A DNA stretch of 64,000 nt from contig NZ_AUML01000023.1 of assembly GCF_000430665.1 (NCBI RefSeq), forward strand, positions 28,162 to 92,161. Direction: 5' to 3'. Under the pieces are notes generated by a model that was not told the DNA's origin, made no database searches, and saw only the letters and a list, made by a program, of their open reading frames with translations. Made by a program: the position numbers and the translations under genes. Position 1 is the stretch's first letter. Every line of letters starts with the position of its first letter. This document shows, one piece after another, positions 56,311 through 64,000 of the stretch. Source of the DNA: Aquimarina muelleri DSM 19832. GTDB taxonomy: Bacteria; Bacteroidota; Bacteroidia; Flavobacteriales; Flavobacteriaceae.

Positions 56311-56763
56311 ATGGAACTTATATTAAAAAAAGATGTTGAGAATCTAGGATTCGTAGACGATATAGTACAAGTTAAAAGTGGTTATGGGCGTAACTATTTG
56401 ATACCTGTAGGTTTAGCGGTATTAGCTACTCCTTCAGCTAGAAAAGTATTAGCAGAAACTTTAAAACAACGTGCTTTTAAAGAAAAGAAAGAGATAGAAG
56501 ATGCGCAAAAAATTGCAGACAAACTTGGAGCTTTAGAAATAAAGATCTCTGCAAAAGTTGGAAGTGGAGACAAATTATTTGGTTCTATTTCTAATTCAGA
56601 TGTTGCACAAGCATTTACAAAACAAGGAGTAGAAATAGAAAAGAAGTTTATTACAGTACCAGGCGGAACTATAAAACGTCTTGGACAGTACGAAGCTTCT
56701 GTTCGTCTTCATAGAGAAGTTATTGCTCCTGTTTCTTTTGAGGTAATTCCTCAAGCTAAATAA
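56311..56763 (+). CDS. rplI: 50S ribosomal protein L9
   Basis: A two-domain protein of the L1 side of the large subunit. The N-domain MELILKKDVENLGFVDDIVQ with SGYGRNYLIPVGLAVLAT, the connecting helix, and the C-domain KLFGSISNSDVAQAF are all present in 150 residues. It is the last gene of the operon, followed after 30 bases by a terminator. Confidence 0.98.
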   Translation: MELILKKDVENLGFVDDIVQVKSGYGRNYLIPVGLAVLATPSARKVLAETLKQRAFKEKKEIEDAQKIADKLGALEIKISAKVGSGDKLFGSISNSDVAQAFTKQGVEIEKKFITVPGGTIKRLGQYEASVRLHREVIAPVSFEVIPQAK

Positions 56764-56796
56764 GGAAAAACGGTTAATAACTGTTTTATAAGATTA

Positions 56797-56825
56797 AAAA
56801 AATCGCTCTTTTGAGCGATTTTTTT
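56797..56825 (+). terminator. Terminator of the rpsF operon
   Basis: AAAAAATCGCTC and GAGCGATTTTTT pair perfectly over 12 bases around TTTT and end in a T run. Confidence 0.93.
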
Positions 56826-56866
56826 GCTTTATTTTTATTCTACAATTAATTAAAAGTTATTTTTAA

Positions 56867-59800
56867 ATGAAAAAAAATATTCTAATAGTTTTCGTATTGT
56901 TGGGATTCGCATCCAATGCCCAGATAACTACTTCTAATATTTCTGGAATAGTAAGAGATAATGCCAGTCAATTACTACCAGGGGCTAATGTTACTGCTGT
57001 GCATACGCCTACAGGGACTTCTTATGGAGGTGTTACTGATTTTGATGGACGTTTTAATTTGAATAATTTAAGAGTAGGAGGTCCGTACAGGATAACAATA
57101 AGTTATGTTGGTTTTAAAAAATATCTTTTAGATGAAGTTTTTTTGCAATTAGGACAAACATTTAATCTTAACACTGTTTTGGTAGAAGATGATAATGAAC
57201 TGGCAGAAGTAGTAATTACCACTACTAAAAGTAATACTTTTAGTAGTGAACGAACTGGAGCCGAAACCAGTGTTGGACGAAGAGAATTAAGTACTTTGCC
57301 AACTATTTCTAGATCTGCAGCTGATTTTACCAGATTAGAACCTACAGCGAGTGGAAATTCTTTTGGAGGAAGAAATGATCAATTTAATAATTTTAGTTTG
57401 GATGGAGCTGTTTTTAACAACCCATTTGGATTAGATGCGGCTACTCCTGGTGGTCAAACCAATGCTCAACCAATTTCTTTAGATGCAATTGAACAAATAC
57501 AAGTAGCTACAGCACCGTATGATGTAACATTATCAGGATTTACAGGGGCATCTGTTAATGCTGTTACGAAAAGTGGAACTAATATGTTTAAGGGAACTGT
57601 TTATGGTTTTTTTAGAAATGAAGATCTAACAGGTGGTAAAATAAAAGGAGAAGATGTGTTTAAATCTGATTTAGAGCAAGGGCAATATGGTTTTAGTATT
57701 GGTGGACCAATTATAGAAAATAAACTATTCTTTTTTGTAAATGCAGAAAGAGATCAGCGTACAGATTTAGGAGCTCCTTGGCTTCCTAATACTGGTAGTG
57801 GAGGAATAAATGAGTCCAGAGTAGCAGAATCAGATCTAATAGCAGTCAGTAATGGACTTTCAAACCTTGGCTATGATACAGGGGCATATAAAGGGTTTAC
57901 TTATGACTCTGGATCTACGAAAGGTATTTTTAAGTTAGATTGGAATATAAATGACAAACACCGAGCAGCTATCATTTATAACTTTTTAAGAGCATCAAAA
58001 GAAACACCTGCACATCCTACTGCGATTACACCAAGAGGACCAAGTGCTGCAACGTTACAGTTCAAGAATTCTGGATATGAAATAAATAATAACATTAATT
58101 CTTTTCAATTAGAAGTCAATTCTAGGTTCTCTAATACTTTTTCAAATAAATTTCAAGCTGGTTATACTCATTTTGATGATTTTAGAAATCCATTGTCGGC
58201 TCCGGCACCTTCAATAACCATTCAGGATGGAGCAGGTTCTAATTATATCATAGCAGGGCATGAACCATTTTCGATAAATAACAAGTTAGACCAAAAAGTA
58301 ATTCAAGCAACAAACAATCTAAATGTGTTTTTAGGAGACCATACTATAACTGCTGGGGTTTCTTTTGAAATGTTTAGATTTAAAAATTCATTTAATTTAT
58401 TTGCTTATGATAATTTTGAAACTAGTCAATATTATGGAACTCTCAATATTCCTGGATTTGGAGGTCCTTATCTATCTGTTCAAGATTTCCTGAACGACGC
58501 TTCAAACCCAAATGGGATATTACAAGAAAACTTACAATTTGCGCAAGATCGTTTTACTGCTTTAAATGCTGCAGGGCAAGGTAATGATGGAGGTTGGAAA
58601 TTAGCAGAGTTAAATGTAGGACAATTAGCTTTTTATATTCAGGAAGAATGGAATATAACAGAACAGTTTAAGTTTACCTATGGGATTAGATTTGATAAAC
58701 CATTGTATTTTAATACTACAGATCTTATTCAAAAATATATAGATACAGATAACGGTGCAAGCCGAGATAATAGTACCGTGTATTATGATCCATCTACAGG
58801 AGAAGCAGTAAATCTGGATTCTACTACCTTGCCTTCTAATAAATTATTGGTATCTCCTAGATTAGGTTTTAACTATGATGTAAAAGGAGATAAAACTTTT
58901 CAGGTACGTGGGGGCACAGGTATATTTACAGGTAGACTACCATTTGTATGGATAGGAAACCAGGTAAGTGGTGCAGATGATGGATTTTTTCAGATGGTAG
59001 ATCCTGATTTTCAATTTCCACAAGTGTGGAGATCTAGTTTTGGAGTGGATTATAGATTAAAGAATGGAGTGATTCTTACTGGTGATTTTGCATACACTAA
59101 TGATATAAATGGAGTACATGTGCAGAATTGGGGATTAAAAACACCTACAGGAGCATTATCAGGAATAGATAATAGAGATATTTATAGTAATTTAGATAAA
59201 GGAGCTAATAATGCCTTTGTTCTAACTAATTCTAATAAAGGAAGAGTTATAAACGCTTCGTTTAAAGCCGCTAAGAATTTTAAAAATAACTTGTATGCCA
59301 GTGTTGCATATAGTTATTTAGATTCTAAAGATGTTAACTCTATAGAAGCAGAAATAACAGGGGATGCCTTTGCTGGTAACCCTGCTTTAGGGAATGTAAA
59401 TAACGATGTTCAGTCCTATTCAAAATATGGAGATAGACATAGAGTTATTGCAGTTGTTTCTAAAAAATGGAAGTACGGTAATGATAAATATGCTACTACT
59501 ATTTCTGCTTTCGCAGAGTTTGCTCAGGGTGGTAGATTTAATTATACCTATGCAGGAGATATTAATGGAGATGGATCTGGATTAAATGATTTAATTTATA
59601 TTCCTACACAGGATCAATTAGCAACCTATAATTTTAGCGGTCCTGATTTTAATAGCAGAGAAGCACAACGAGCTGCTTTTGAAGCGTATATTCAACAAGA
59701 TGATTATCTTCGTGAAAATAGAGGAAGGTATGCAGAACGATACGGGGCTATTGCTCCTTGGAGAAATAAAATAGATTTTAAATTAATACAGGATTTTAAT

Positions 59801-60049
59801 ATTAATGTAGGAGAAAGAGTAAATACAATCCAATTTAGTTTAGATGTTTTAAACATAGGTAATTTAATCCATTCAGATTGGGGGTTAGTACAACAGCCTA
59901 ATAATGTACAGGTTTTAGGGGTTAATGTGGATAATACAAATACTCCAACGTATTCCTTTAATTCTGATTTAGTAAAAACTTTTGGATATGATTCTAGTCT
60001 CCAATCCAGATGGCAAGCTCAGGTTGGATTACGATATATATTTAATTAA
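56867..60049 (+). CDS. Oar-like TonB-dependent outer-membrane receptor
   Basis: A large receptor of 1060 residues: signal peptide to about 18, a carboxypeptidase-like regulatory domain at 25-105 (ISGIVRDNASQLLPGANVTA, TDFDGRFNLNNLRVGGPYRI), a plug domain at about 115-235 (AEVVITTTKSNTF, RNDQFNNFSLDGAVFNNPF, GASVNAVTKSGTN), then a 22-strand barrel ending in the aromatic terminal strand QAQVGLRYIFN. It belongs to the Oar family that lacks a partner SusD protein. The substrate is unknown, though such receptors are linked to uptake or to display of proteins. No SusD gene follows. Confidence 0.93.
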   Translation: MKKNILIVFVLLGFASNAQITTSNISGIVRDNASQLLPGANVTAVHTPTGTSYGGVTDFDGRFNLNNLRVGGPYRITISYVGFKKYLLDEVFLQLGQTFNLNTVLVEDDNELAEVVITTTKSNTFSSERTGAETSVGRRELSTLPTISRSAADFTRLEPTASGNSFGGRNDQFNNFSLDGAVFNNPFGLDAATPGGQTNAQPISLDAIEQIQVATAPYDVTLSGFTGASVNAVTKSGTNMFKGTVYGFFRNEDLTGGKIKGEDVFKSDLEQGQYGFSIGGPIIENKLFFFVNAERDQRTDLGAPWLPNTGSGGINESRVAESDLIAVSNGLSNLGYDTGAYKGFTYDSGSTKGIFKLDWNINDKHRAAIIYNFLRASKETPAHPTAITPRGPSAATLQFKNSGYEINNNINSFQLEVNSRFSNTFSNKFQAGYTHFDDFRNPLSAPAPSITIQDGAGSNYIIAGHEPFSINNKLDQKVIQATNNLNVFLGDHTITAGVSFEMFRFKNSFNLFAYDNFETSQYYGTLNIPGFGGPYLSVQDFLNDASNPNGILQENLQFAQDRFTALNAAGQGNDGGWKLAELNVGQLAFYIQEEWNITEQFKFTYGIRFDKPLYFNTTDLIQKYIDTDNGASRDNSTVYYDPSTGEAVNLDSTTLPSNKLLVSPRLGFNYDVKGDKTFQVRGGTGIFTGRLPFVWIGNQVSGADDGFFQMVDPDFQFPQVWRSSFGVDYRLKNGVILTGDFAYTNDINGVHVQNWGLKTPTGALSGIDNRDIYSNLDKGANNAFVLTNSNKGRVINASFKAAKNFKNNLYASVAYSYLDSKDVNSIEAEITGDAFAGNPALGNVNNDVQSYSKYGDRHRVIAVVSKKWKYGNDKYATTISAFAEFAQGGRFNYTYAGDINGDGSGLNDLIYIPTQDQLATYNFSGPDFNSREAQRAAFEAYIQQDDYLRENRGRYAERYGAIAPWRNKIDFKLIQDFNINVGERVNTIQFSLDVLNIGNLIHSDWGLVQQPNNVQVLGVNVDNTNTPTYSFNSDLVKTFGYDSSLQSRWQAQVGLRYIFN
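57220..57248. repeat. Inverted repeat inside the receptor gene
   Basis: Exact 14-base arms CACTACTAAAAGTA and TACTTTTAGTAGTG around one base, at the codons for TTTKSNTFSSE after the regulatory domain. It could form an mRNA hairpin within the early coding region. Confidence 0.8.
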
Positions 60050-60078
60050 TTATAAGAAAACAAAATTATAAAGAAGTA

Positions 60079-60112
60079 AAAACCGTTCTTAGATATAAGG
60101 GCGGTTTTCTTA
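60079..60112 (+). terminator. Terminator after the Oar-like receptor gene
   Basis: AAAACCGTTCTT pairs with AAGGGCGGTTTT (G-T pairs included) around AGATAT, followed by a T-rich run. Confidence 0.75.
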
Positions 60113-60145
60113 TTTATACTTATTTTTGCAATCAATTTTTTTAAA

Positions 60146-60628
60146 ATGAAATATCAACGATTAAGTAAAGAGCAATTAGAGGAGTTGCATGTAGAGTTTA
60201 TCAATTTTTTATCTACACAAACAATTACTGCGGAAGAGTGGGATGATCTTAAATTAAATAAACCAGAGGTAGCTGAAGAAGAAATAGATATTTTTAGCGA
60301 TCTGGTTTGGGAGAAAGTGCTTACCAATGCGAAATATGTAGAGCATTTTTCAAAAGATCAAATACATTTATTTACATTAGCAGAAGACCAAATGCAACTT
60401 ATTGCAATAAAGGTGAATAATAAATCGATTGATATTACGACTAAAGAAGGATATCAATGGTTACAAGATAATTTGTTGAATGATGAAGTTGTTTTTTACA
60501 ATGCATCTAAGGAGTATAGTGAGGATAAAAATGGTGATAAATTTGCTTTAATCCAGCAAGGAGCAAATATTACTAATGGAGAGCTATATCGCTATTTTGC
60601 AAAATGGATTCAGGATAAAGAAGCCTAA
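60146..60628 (+). CDS. DUF6495 family protein
   Basis: An acidic, soluble protein of 160 residues restricted to flavobacteria and relatives. It begins with MKYQRLSKEQLEELHVEFIN, has a central WEKVLTNAKYVEHFSKDQIH and ends with NGELYRYFAKWIQDKE. No catalytic motif is visible. A TATTTTTG box at 60121-60128 may be its -7 element. Repeat copy D begins at its stop codon, in the gap shared with the convergent permease gene. The function is unknown. Confidence 0.85.
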   Translation: MKYQRLSKEQLEELHVEFINFLSTQTITAEEWDDLKLNKPEVAEEEIDIFSDLVWEKVLTNAKYVEHFSKDQIHLFTLAEDQMQLIAIKVNNKSIDITTKEGYQWLQDNLLNDEVVFYNASKEYSEDKNGDKFALIQQGANITNGELYRYFAKWIQDKEA

Positions 60629-60673
60629 TTCTCGAGGTCTTGCCTTGGAAAAACAGAATGTTTCTTTGGAAAT
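60626..60673. repeat. Diverged intergenic repeat, partial copy D
   Basis: TAATTCTCGAGGTCTTGCC, an A-rich part and TTTCTTTGGAAATA align with the middle of copy B (TAATTCTCCGAAGCTTACC onward). It starts with the stop codon of the DUF6495 gene and fills most of the 66-base gap to the end of the permease gene. Confidence 0.4.
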
Positions 60674-60694
60674 ATATATTTTAAGGTTACAGAA

Positions 60695-61930
60695 TCACTC
60701 ATATCGTAAAGACTCTATAGGGTCTTGTTTTGCAGCTTTTAAAGCAGGGTATAATCCAGAAACAACAGCGATAACAAAGGATATGGTTGCTGCTGCTATG
60801 ATTGCTAGCCATGGTGTCGAAAAAGAGAAGTTGGCTAACATCGAAATTCCTGCGCCAATAGCTATTCCTAAAATAATACCAGTAAATCCTCCAATTTGGC
60901 CAATAATGATTGTTTCCATGAAAAATTGACCAGCTATGGTGTGTTTTTTTGCACCAAGAGCTTTTCTAACACCGATTTCTCGGGTTCTTTCGGTTACAGA
61001 TACCAACATAATGTTCATTAAGGCAATAGAAGAACCCAGAATGGTTATAATACTTATAATCCATGCGGCATAGTATAAGTAAACAGTAATGCTAGCAATT
61101 TTGTTTAATAAGTCATCACTCCGTTCCAAACCAAAATTATTTTCTTCCAAAGGATTTAATCTTCGAATATTCCTAAAAGTTGTAATGGCTTCGTCCTGAG
61201 CTCCTTCAAGAAACTGTTTGTCATCTACCATAATGCTAATACCATAATTAATATTTGGAATTGTAAAAATAGATCTAGCAAGTTGCAAAGGGATGAGGAC
61301 ACGTAAATCTTGGTTGTTTTTAAAAGTAGCACCTTTGCTTTCTAAAAGACCAATTATTTTAAATTTAACACCTCTAACACTAATTGTTTTTCCTAATGGG
61401 GTTTCGTTTTTAAAAAGATTCTTTTTAAAATCAGAACCAATAAGGCAAACATGGTTATTGTTTTCTATATCAAAAAAAGTAAAGTTCCTTCCTTTGTCAA
61501 TTTTTGTACCTGTATTTCCCAGATAATTTTCATTTATACCTACAACAGATACTTCAGGATCTGTTTTTTTATTTTCATATTTAACCTCTGCATTCCTTGT
61601 TCCTGTAAAGTAAATAGAGGTTTTTGAAAAAGGGTATCGAAATCGATTGTTAAATTCTTTTACATTGCGATAGCTGATAATAGGGTTTATTTTTTCTTTT
61701 TCGTTATTATTTATAGTTTCAAATTCGTAACGTTGGATATTAAAGGTATTAGCACCCATAGATGTAAAATCTCCAGAAATCGTATTTTCTAAAGCGCCAA
61801 CTAAGGTAAGTACCCCTACTAAAGAAGTAATACCAATTGCAATAATTAGTATTGTGAGAATAGTTCGTAAAATTTGCCCTTTTATAGAATCCATTGCGAT
61901 TCTGATATTTTCTCTAAAAAGTGAAAACAT
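60695..61930 (-). CDS. ABC transporter permease, MacB/FtsX type
   Basis: A 411-residue inner-membrane protein with one N-terminal helix (20-45), a periplasmic MacB core domain of about 220 residues, and three C-terminal helices. The helix words GITSLVGVLTLVGALENTI, the SVTERTREIGVRKALGAKK cytoplasmic loop and the ending SGLYPALKAAKQDPIESLRYE are typical. It should use a separate ATPase, which is not in the window, to drive export or mechanotransmission, for example of lipoproteins or antibiotics. The neighbours give no clue. Confidence 0.93.
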   Translation of the reverse strand: MFSLFRENIRIAMDSIKGQILRTILTILIIAIGITSLVGVLTLVGALENTISGDFTSMGANTFNIQRYEFETINNNEKEKINPIISYRNVKEFNNRFRYPFSKTSIYFTGTRNAEVKYENKKTDPEVSVVGINENYLGNTGTKIDKGRNFTFFDIENNNHVCLIGSDFKKNLFKNETPLGKTISVRGVKFKIIGLLESKGATFKNNQDLRVLIPLQLARSIFTIPNINYGISIMVDDKQFLEGAQDEAITTFRNIRRLNPLEENNFGLERSDDLLNKIASITVYLYYAAWIISIITILGSSIALMNIMLVSVTERTREIGVRKALGAKKHTIAGQFFMETIIIGQIGGFTGIILGIAIGAGISMLANFSFSTPWLAIIAAATISFVIAVVSGLYPALKAAKQDPIESLRYE

Positions 61931-62246
61931 AATGGTTTATGATAATTTGTTCTTTATTATAGGACTACAAAATGCAATTAAAGTTACTAAAAAATTAGAA
62001 TTTTTTACTTCTATTACTAAAAGCCTATATACTTTTTCAGATATTTGCAACTTAAAATATTCAGTAGATATTAGATGTTGATTAAGAATGTGTAGGTATA
62101 CTTTTGATTATTAGTCTACTATATGTTTTTCAAGAAGAACTAAAACGATTTATAAGTAAATATTAGGATATTGTATATGTTTTTGCTTCAAAAAATAGAA
62201 ACATTAAGATACAAATAATCTATATGAACTTACTTAAAACTAGATA
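61931..62246. other. Noncoding stretch between permease and hisS
   Basis: About 315 bases between divergent genes. The only frame is a 49-codon one at 61931 without family features. I see no hairpin or full promoter, though both promoters must lie here. Confidence 0.5.
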
Positions 62247-63617
62247 ATGGCACAAAAACCATCAATACCAAAAGGAACGAGAGATTTTTCTCCAATAGAA
62301 GTAGCGAAGAGAAACTATATTATAGATACCATTAGGGAGCAATTTCGATTATTTGGTTTTCAGCCAATTGAGACTCCAAGTTTTGAGAATAGTGAAACTT
62401 TAATGGGGAAATATGGAGAAGAAGGAGATAGGTTAATCTTTAAAATATTAAATAGTGGAGACTATCTTAATAAAATAGATGAAGCATTATATGCTACTAA
62501 AGATAGTAACAAAATAATCTCTAAAATTAGTGAGAAAGCACTTCGTTATGATCTTACCGTGCCTTTTGCTCGTTACGTCGTACAACATCAAAATGAAATT
62601 GATTTTCCTTTTAAACGATTTCAAATTCAACCAGTTTGGCGGGCGGATAGACCTCAAAAAGGAAGGTTTAGAGAGTTCTTTCAATGTGATGCAGATGTAG
62701 TAGGCAGTAAATCTCTTTTTCAAGAATTTGATTTTATTAAGCTGTATGACAGGGTTTTTACAAAGTTAGATCTTAAAGGAGTAACGATTAAGATGAATAA
62801 TCGTAAAATACTTTCTGGTATAGCTGAAGTTATAGGAGCCAGTGATAAATTAATAGACTTTACAGTTGCATTAGATAAATTAGATAAAATAGGAGAAGAT
62901 GGTGTGAAAAAAGAAATGTTAAGTAAAGGGATTTCTGAAAAAGCTATTGAAAAAGTAAAGCCTCTTTTTAATTTTGCAGGAACAACATCAGAAAAGATAG
63001 AAAATCTGCGCGGTATGTTATCTTCTTCTGAAGAAGGATTGAAAGGTGTAGAAGAGCTACAATTTATAGTAAATGCAATTCAAGAAATGCCTTTAGAAAC
63101 AGCAACGTTAGACTTAGATGTTACTTTGGCTAGAGGATTAAATTATTATACAGGTGCAATTTTTGAAGTTTCCGCTCCAGATACTGTTAGTATGGGATCT
63201 ATTGGAGGAGGAGGTAGATATGATGATTTAACAGGGATCTTTGGGTTAAAAGATGTAAGTGGTGTAGGAATTTCTTTTGGCTTAGATAGGATTTATTTAG
63301 TAATAGAAGAATTAGGACTATTTCCTGATGCGGTAATACCAGCAACAAAAGTATTATTTATAAATTTTGGTAATAAAGAAGCATTATATTCTCTAAAAGT
63401 TGTAGATCTTTTAAGAAAAGAAGGGGTAACAGCCGAGATATATCCTGATGATGCTAAAATGAAAAAGCAAATGAATTATGCAAATAAAAGAAATATTCCA
63501 TTTGTAGTATTAGTAGGAACTTCAGAAATGGAAAATAATACATTTACAGTTAAGGATATGGTATCAGGAGATCAGAAAGAGGTTGATTTCGTTGGGTTAA
63601 GAAAACTTTTTGAATAA
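62247..63617 (+). CDS. hisS: Histidyl-tRNA synthetase
   Basis: A class II synthetase of 456 residues that charges tRNA-His. Motif 1 lies in [18 protein letters not shown]; the LTVPFARYV and [17 protein letters not shown] segments form motif 2; the histidine-specific loop is [15 protein letters not shown]; motif 3 is [14 protein letters not shown] with [11 protein letters not shown]. The C-terminal anticodon domain ends at VGLRKLFE. The length is normal and the ATG is sound. An insertion sequence starts about 33 bases beyond its stop. Confidence 0.97.
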   Translation: MAQKPSIPKGTRDFSPIEVAKRNYIIDTIREQFRLFGFQPIETPSFENSETLMGKYGEEGDRLIFKILNSGDYLNKIDEALYATKDSNKIISKISEKALRYDLTVPFARYVVQHQNEIDFPFKRFQIQPVWRADRPQKGRFREFFQCDADVVGSKSLFQEFDFIKLYDRVFTKLDLKGVTIKMNNRKILSGIAEVIGASDKLIDFTVALDKLDKIGEDGVKKEMLSKGISEKAIEKVKPLFNFAGTTSEKIENLRGMLSSSEEGLKGVEELQFIVNAIQEMPLETATLDLDVTLARGLNYYTGAIFEVSAPDTVSMGSIGGGGRYDDLTGIFGLKDVSGVGISFGLDRIYLVIEELGLFPDAVIPATKVLFINFGNKEALYSLKVVDLLRKEGVTAEIYPDDAKMKKQMNYANKRNIPFVVLVGTSEMENNTFTVKDMVSGDQKEVDFVGLRKLFE

Positions 63618-63650
63618 TTTTTTTAACTTAATTACGCTTAAGTAGTTTAA

Positions 63651-64000
63651 CCTGAATTATGCAATAGGGTTTAAATTATTGCTATTCCTATTGATTATTA
63701 CTAGCTTTAGGTTATATTTTAAATTTCACCCATATGGTTAACCTTCCTATTGAGTATTCAGATAAGCAAGTCACTCCTTTTGGCGGTATGAGTTTGATGA
63801 AAAGATTTATAGATCAAACAGGGATTCGGGAGTATATGTCTGAATTAGATTTACCTGAACCCGGTTCTAATCGTGGCTATTCACCGGAGCATATTATAGA
63901 ATCTTTTTGGTTAGGTATTTGGACAGGAGCTTCTCGTTATATTCATTGTGATTGGTTGCGTTATGATAAGACACTTCATTCCATTTTTGGATGGGACCAG
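63651..64000 (+). mobile_element. Left end of an IS1380-family insertion sequence
   Basis: The element seems to begin at CCTGAATTATGCAATAGG at 63651, directly after TTAA, which could be the four-base target duplication typical of the family. The transposase frame follows 83 bases later and is cut by the window edge. The right end and second TTAA are not visible, so the boundary is inferred. Confidence 0.65.
63734..64000 (+). CDS. IS1380-family transposase, N-terminal part
   Basis: The first 89 codons of a transposase. TPFGGMSLMKRFIDQTGI, the PEPGSNRGYSPEHIIESFW segment and the ending HSIFGWD resemble the N-terminus of IS1380 transposases in Bacteroidota (usual pattern TPWGGM, PQPGSNRGY and IFGW). 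The DDE catalytic residues lie beyond the edge. The base composition is slightly richer in GC than neighbouring genes. Whether the copy is intact cannot be seen. Confidence 0.85.
   Translation, partial: MVNLPIEYSDKQVTPFGGMSLMKRFIDQTGIREYMSELDLPEPGSNRGYSPEHIIESFWLGIWTGASRYIHCDWLRYDKTLHSIFGWDQ

Noticed and set aside
60576..60929. 117-codon plus-strand frame
   Set aside because: It overlaps the end of the DUF6495 gene and runs antisense to the permease gene, mirroring its C-terminal helices.
61931..62080. 49-codon frame upstream of hisS
   Set aside because: No homology-like words, no promoter, composition as in noncoding DNA.
1..64000. CRISPR arrays, tRNA and rRNA genes
   Set aside because: No regularly spaced repeats, no cloverleaf with GTTCGAATC-type arm, and no rRNA-like segments were found by reading.

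Overview
The window is AT-rich chromosomal DNA from a member of the Bacteroidota, most likely a marine Flavobacteriaceae of the Aquimarina type. Reasons: several promoters match the Bacteroidota consensus TTTG-N19-TAnnTTTG (upstream of rpsF, tilS and an FMN reductase gene); start codons lack Shine-Dalgarno sequences and TTG/GTG starts are common; lineage-specific families are present (DUF3822, DUF6495, DUF6428, a LytTR regulator, an Oar-like TonB-dependent receptor, a Bacteroidota-type LptD). The genus is a guess; the phylum is well supported.

Layout. 1-2015: the end of a lipoprotein gene and lpdA. 2139-6144 (minus): an ABC exporter, a lipoprotein class B1 metallo-beta-lactamase and a secreted protein with a Hint (intein-like) domain. 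6647-9195 (minus): a complete arsenic operon, arsR-DUF6428-arsC-acr3, with a repeated operator-like sequence in front of its first two genes. 9390-17754: NYN/OST-HTH protein, DEAD-box helicase, flavin reductase, pabB, a sigma-like protein, tilS and dsbD. 18322-25281: a CocE-type hydrolase, a DUF885 peptidase-like lipoprotein and a small glycan-related group (CBM9-like, DUF5009, GHL10). 25684-31512: a carboxyethylornithine-synthase-like dehydrogenase with a methyltransferase, a PepSY membrane protein, 1.1 kb of noncoding DNA with a 50 bp near-palindrome, and a membrane AraC regulator. 31676-44414: RidA, then an envelope block (LptD, amidase, MCE protein, a split HdrC/HdrB-like Fe-S system with a HAD gene inside it, a GH3-beta-lactamase fusion, aldo/keto reductase). 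44585-45057: a decayed membrane gene. 45064-52177: rsmD, DUF3822, a RecD-like helicase, a KdsB-KdnB fusion, an acyltransferase and a chalcone-isomerase-like protein. 52323-63617: priA, a LytTR regulator, rpsF-rpsR-rplI, an Oar-like receptor, DUF6495, a MacB-type permease and hisS. The right edge cuts an IS1380-family insertion sequence.

Most of the window is core metabolism, translation and envelope construction. Accessory content lies mainly in 2.1-9.2 kb, 22-31 kb and at the right edge. I see no CRISPR array, tRNA, rRNA, prophage or replication origin, and no clear new defence system. The parts most worth a second look are the Hint protein, the KdsB-KdnB fusion, the dehydrogenase-methyltransferase pair with a terminator-like hairpin in its leader, a diverged intergenic repeat present four times, and the duplicated ars operator-like element.
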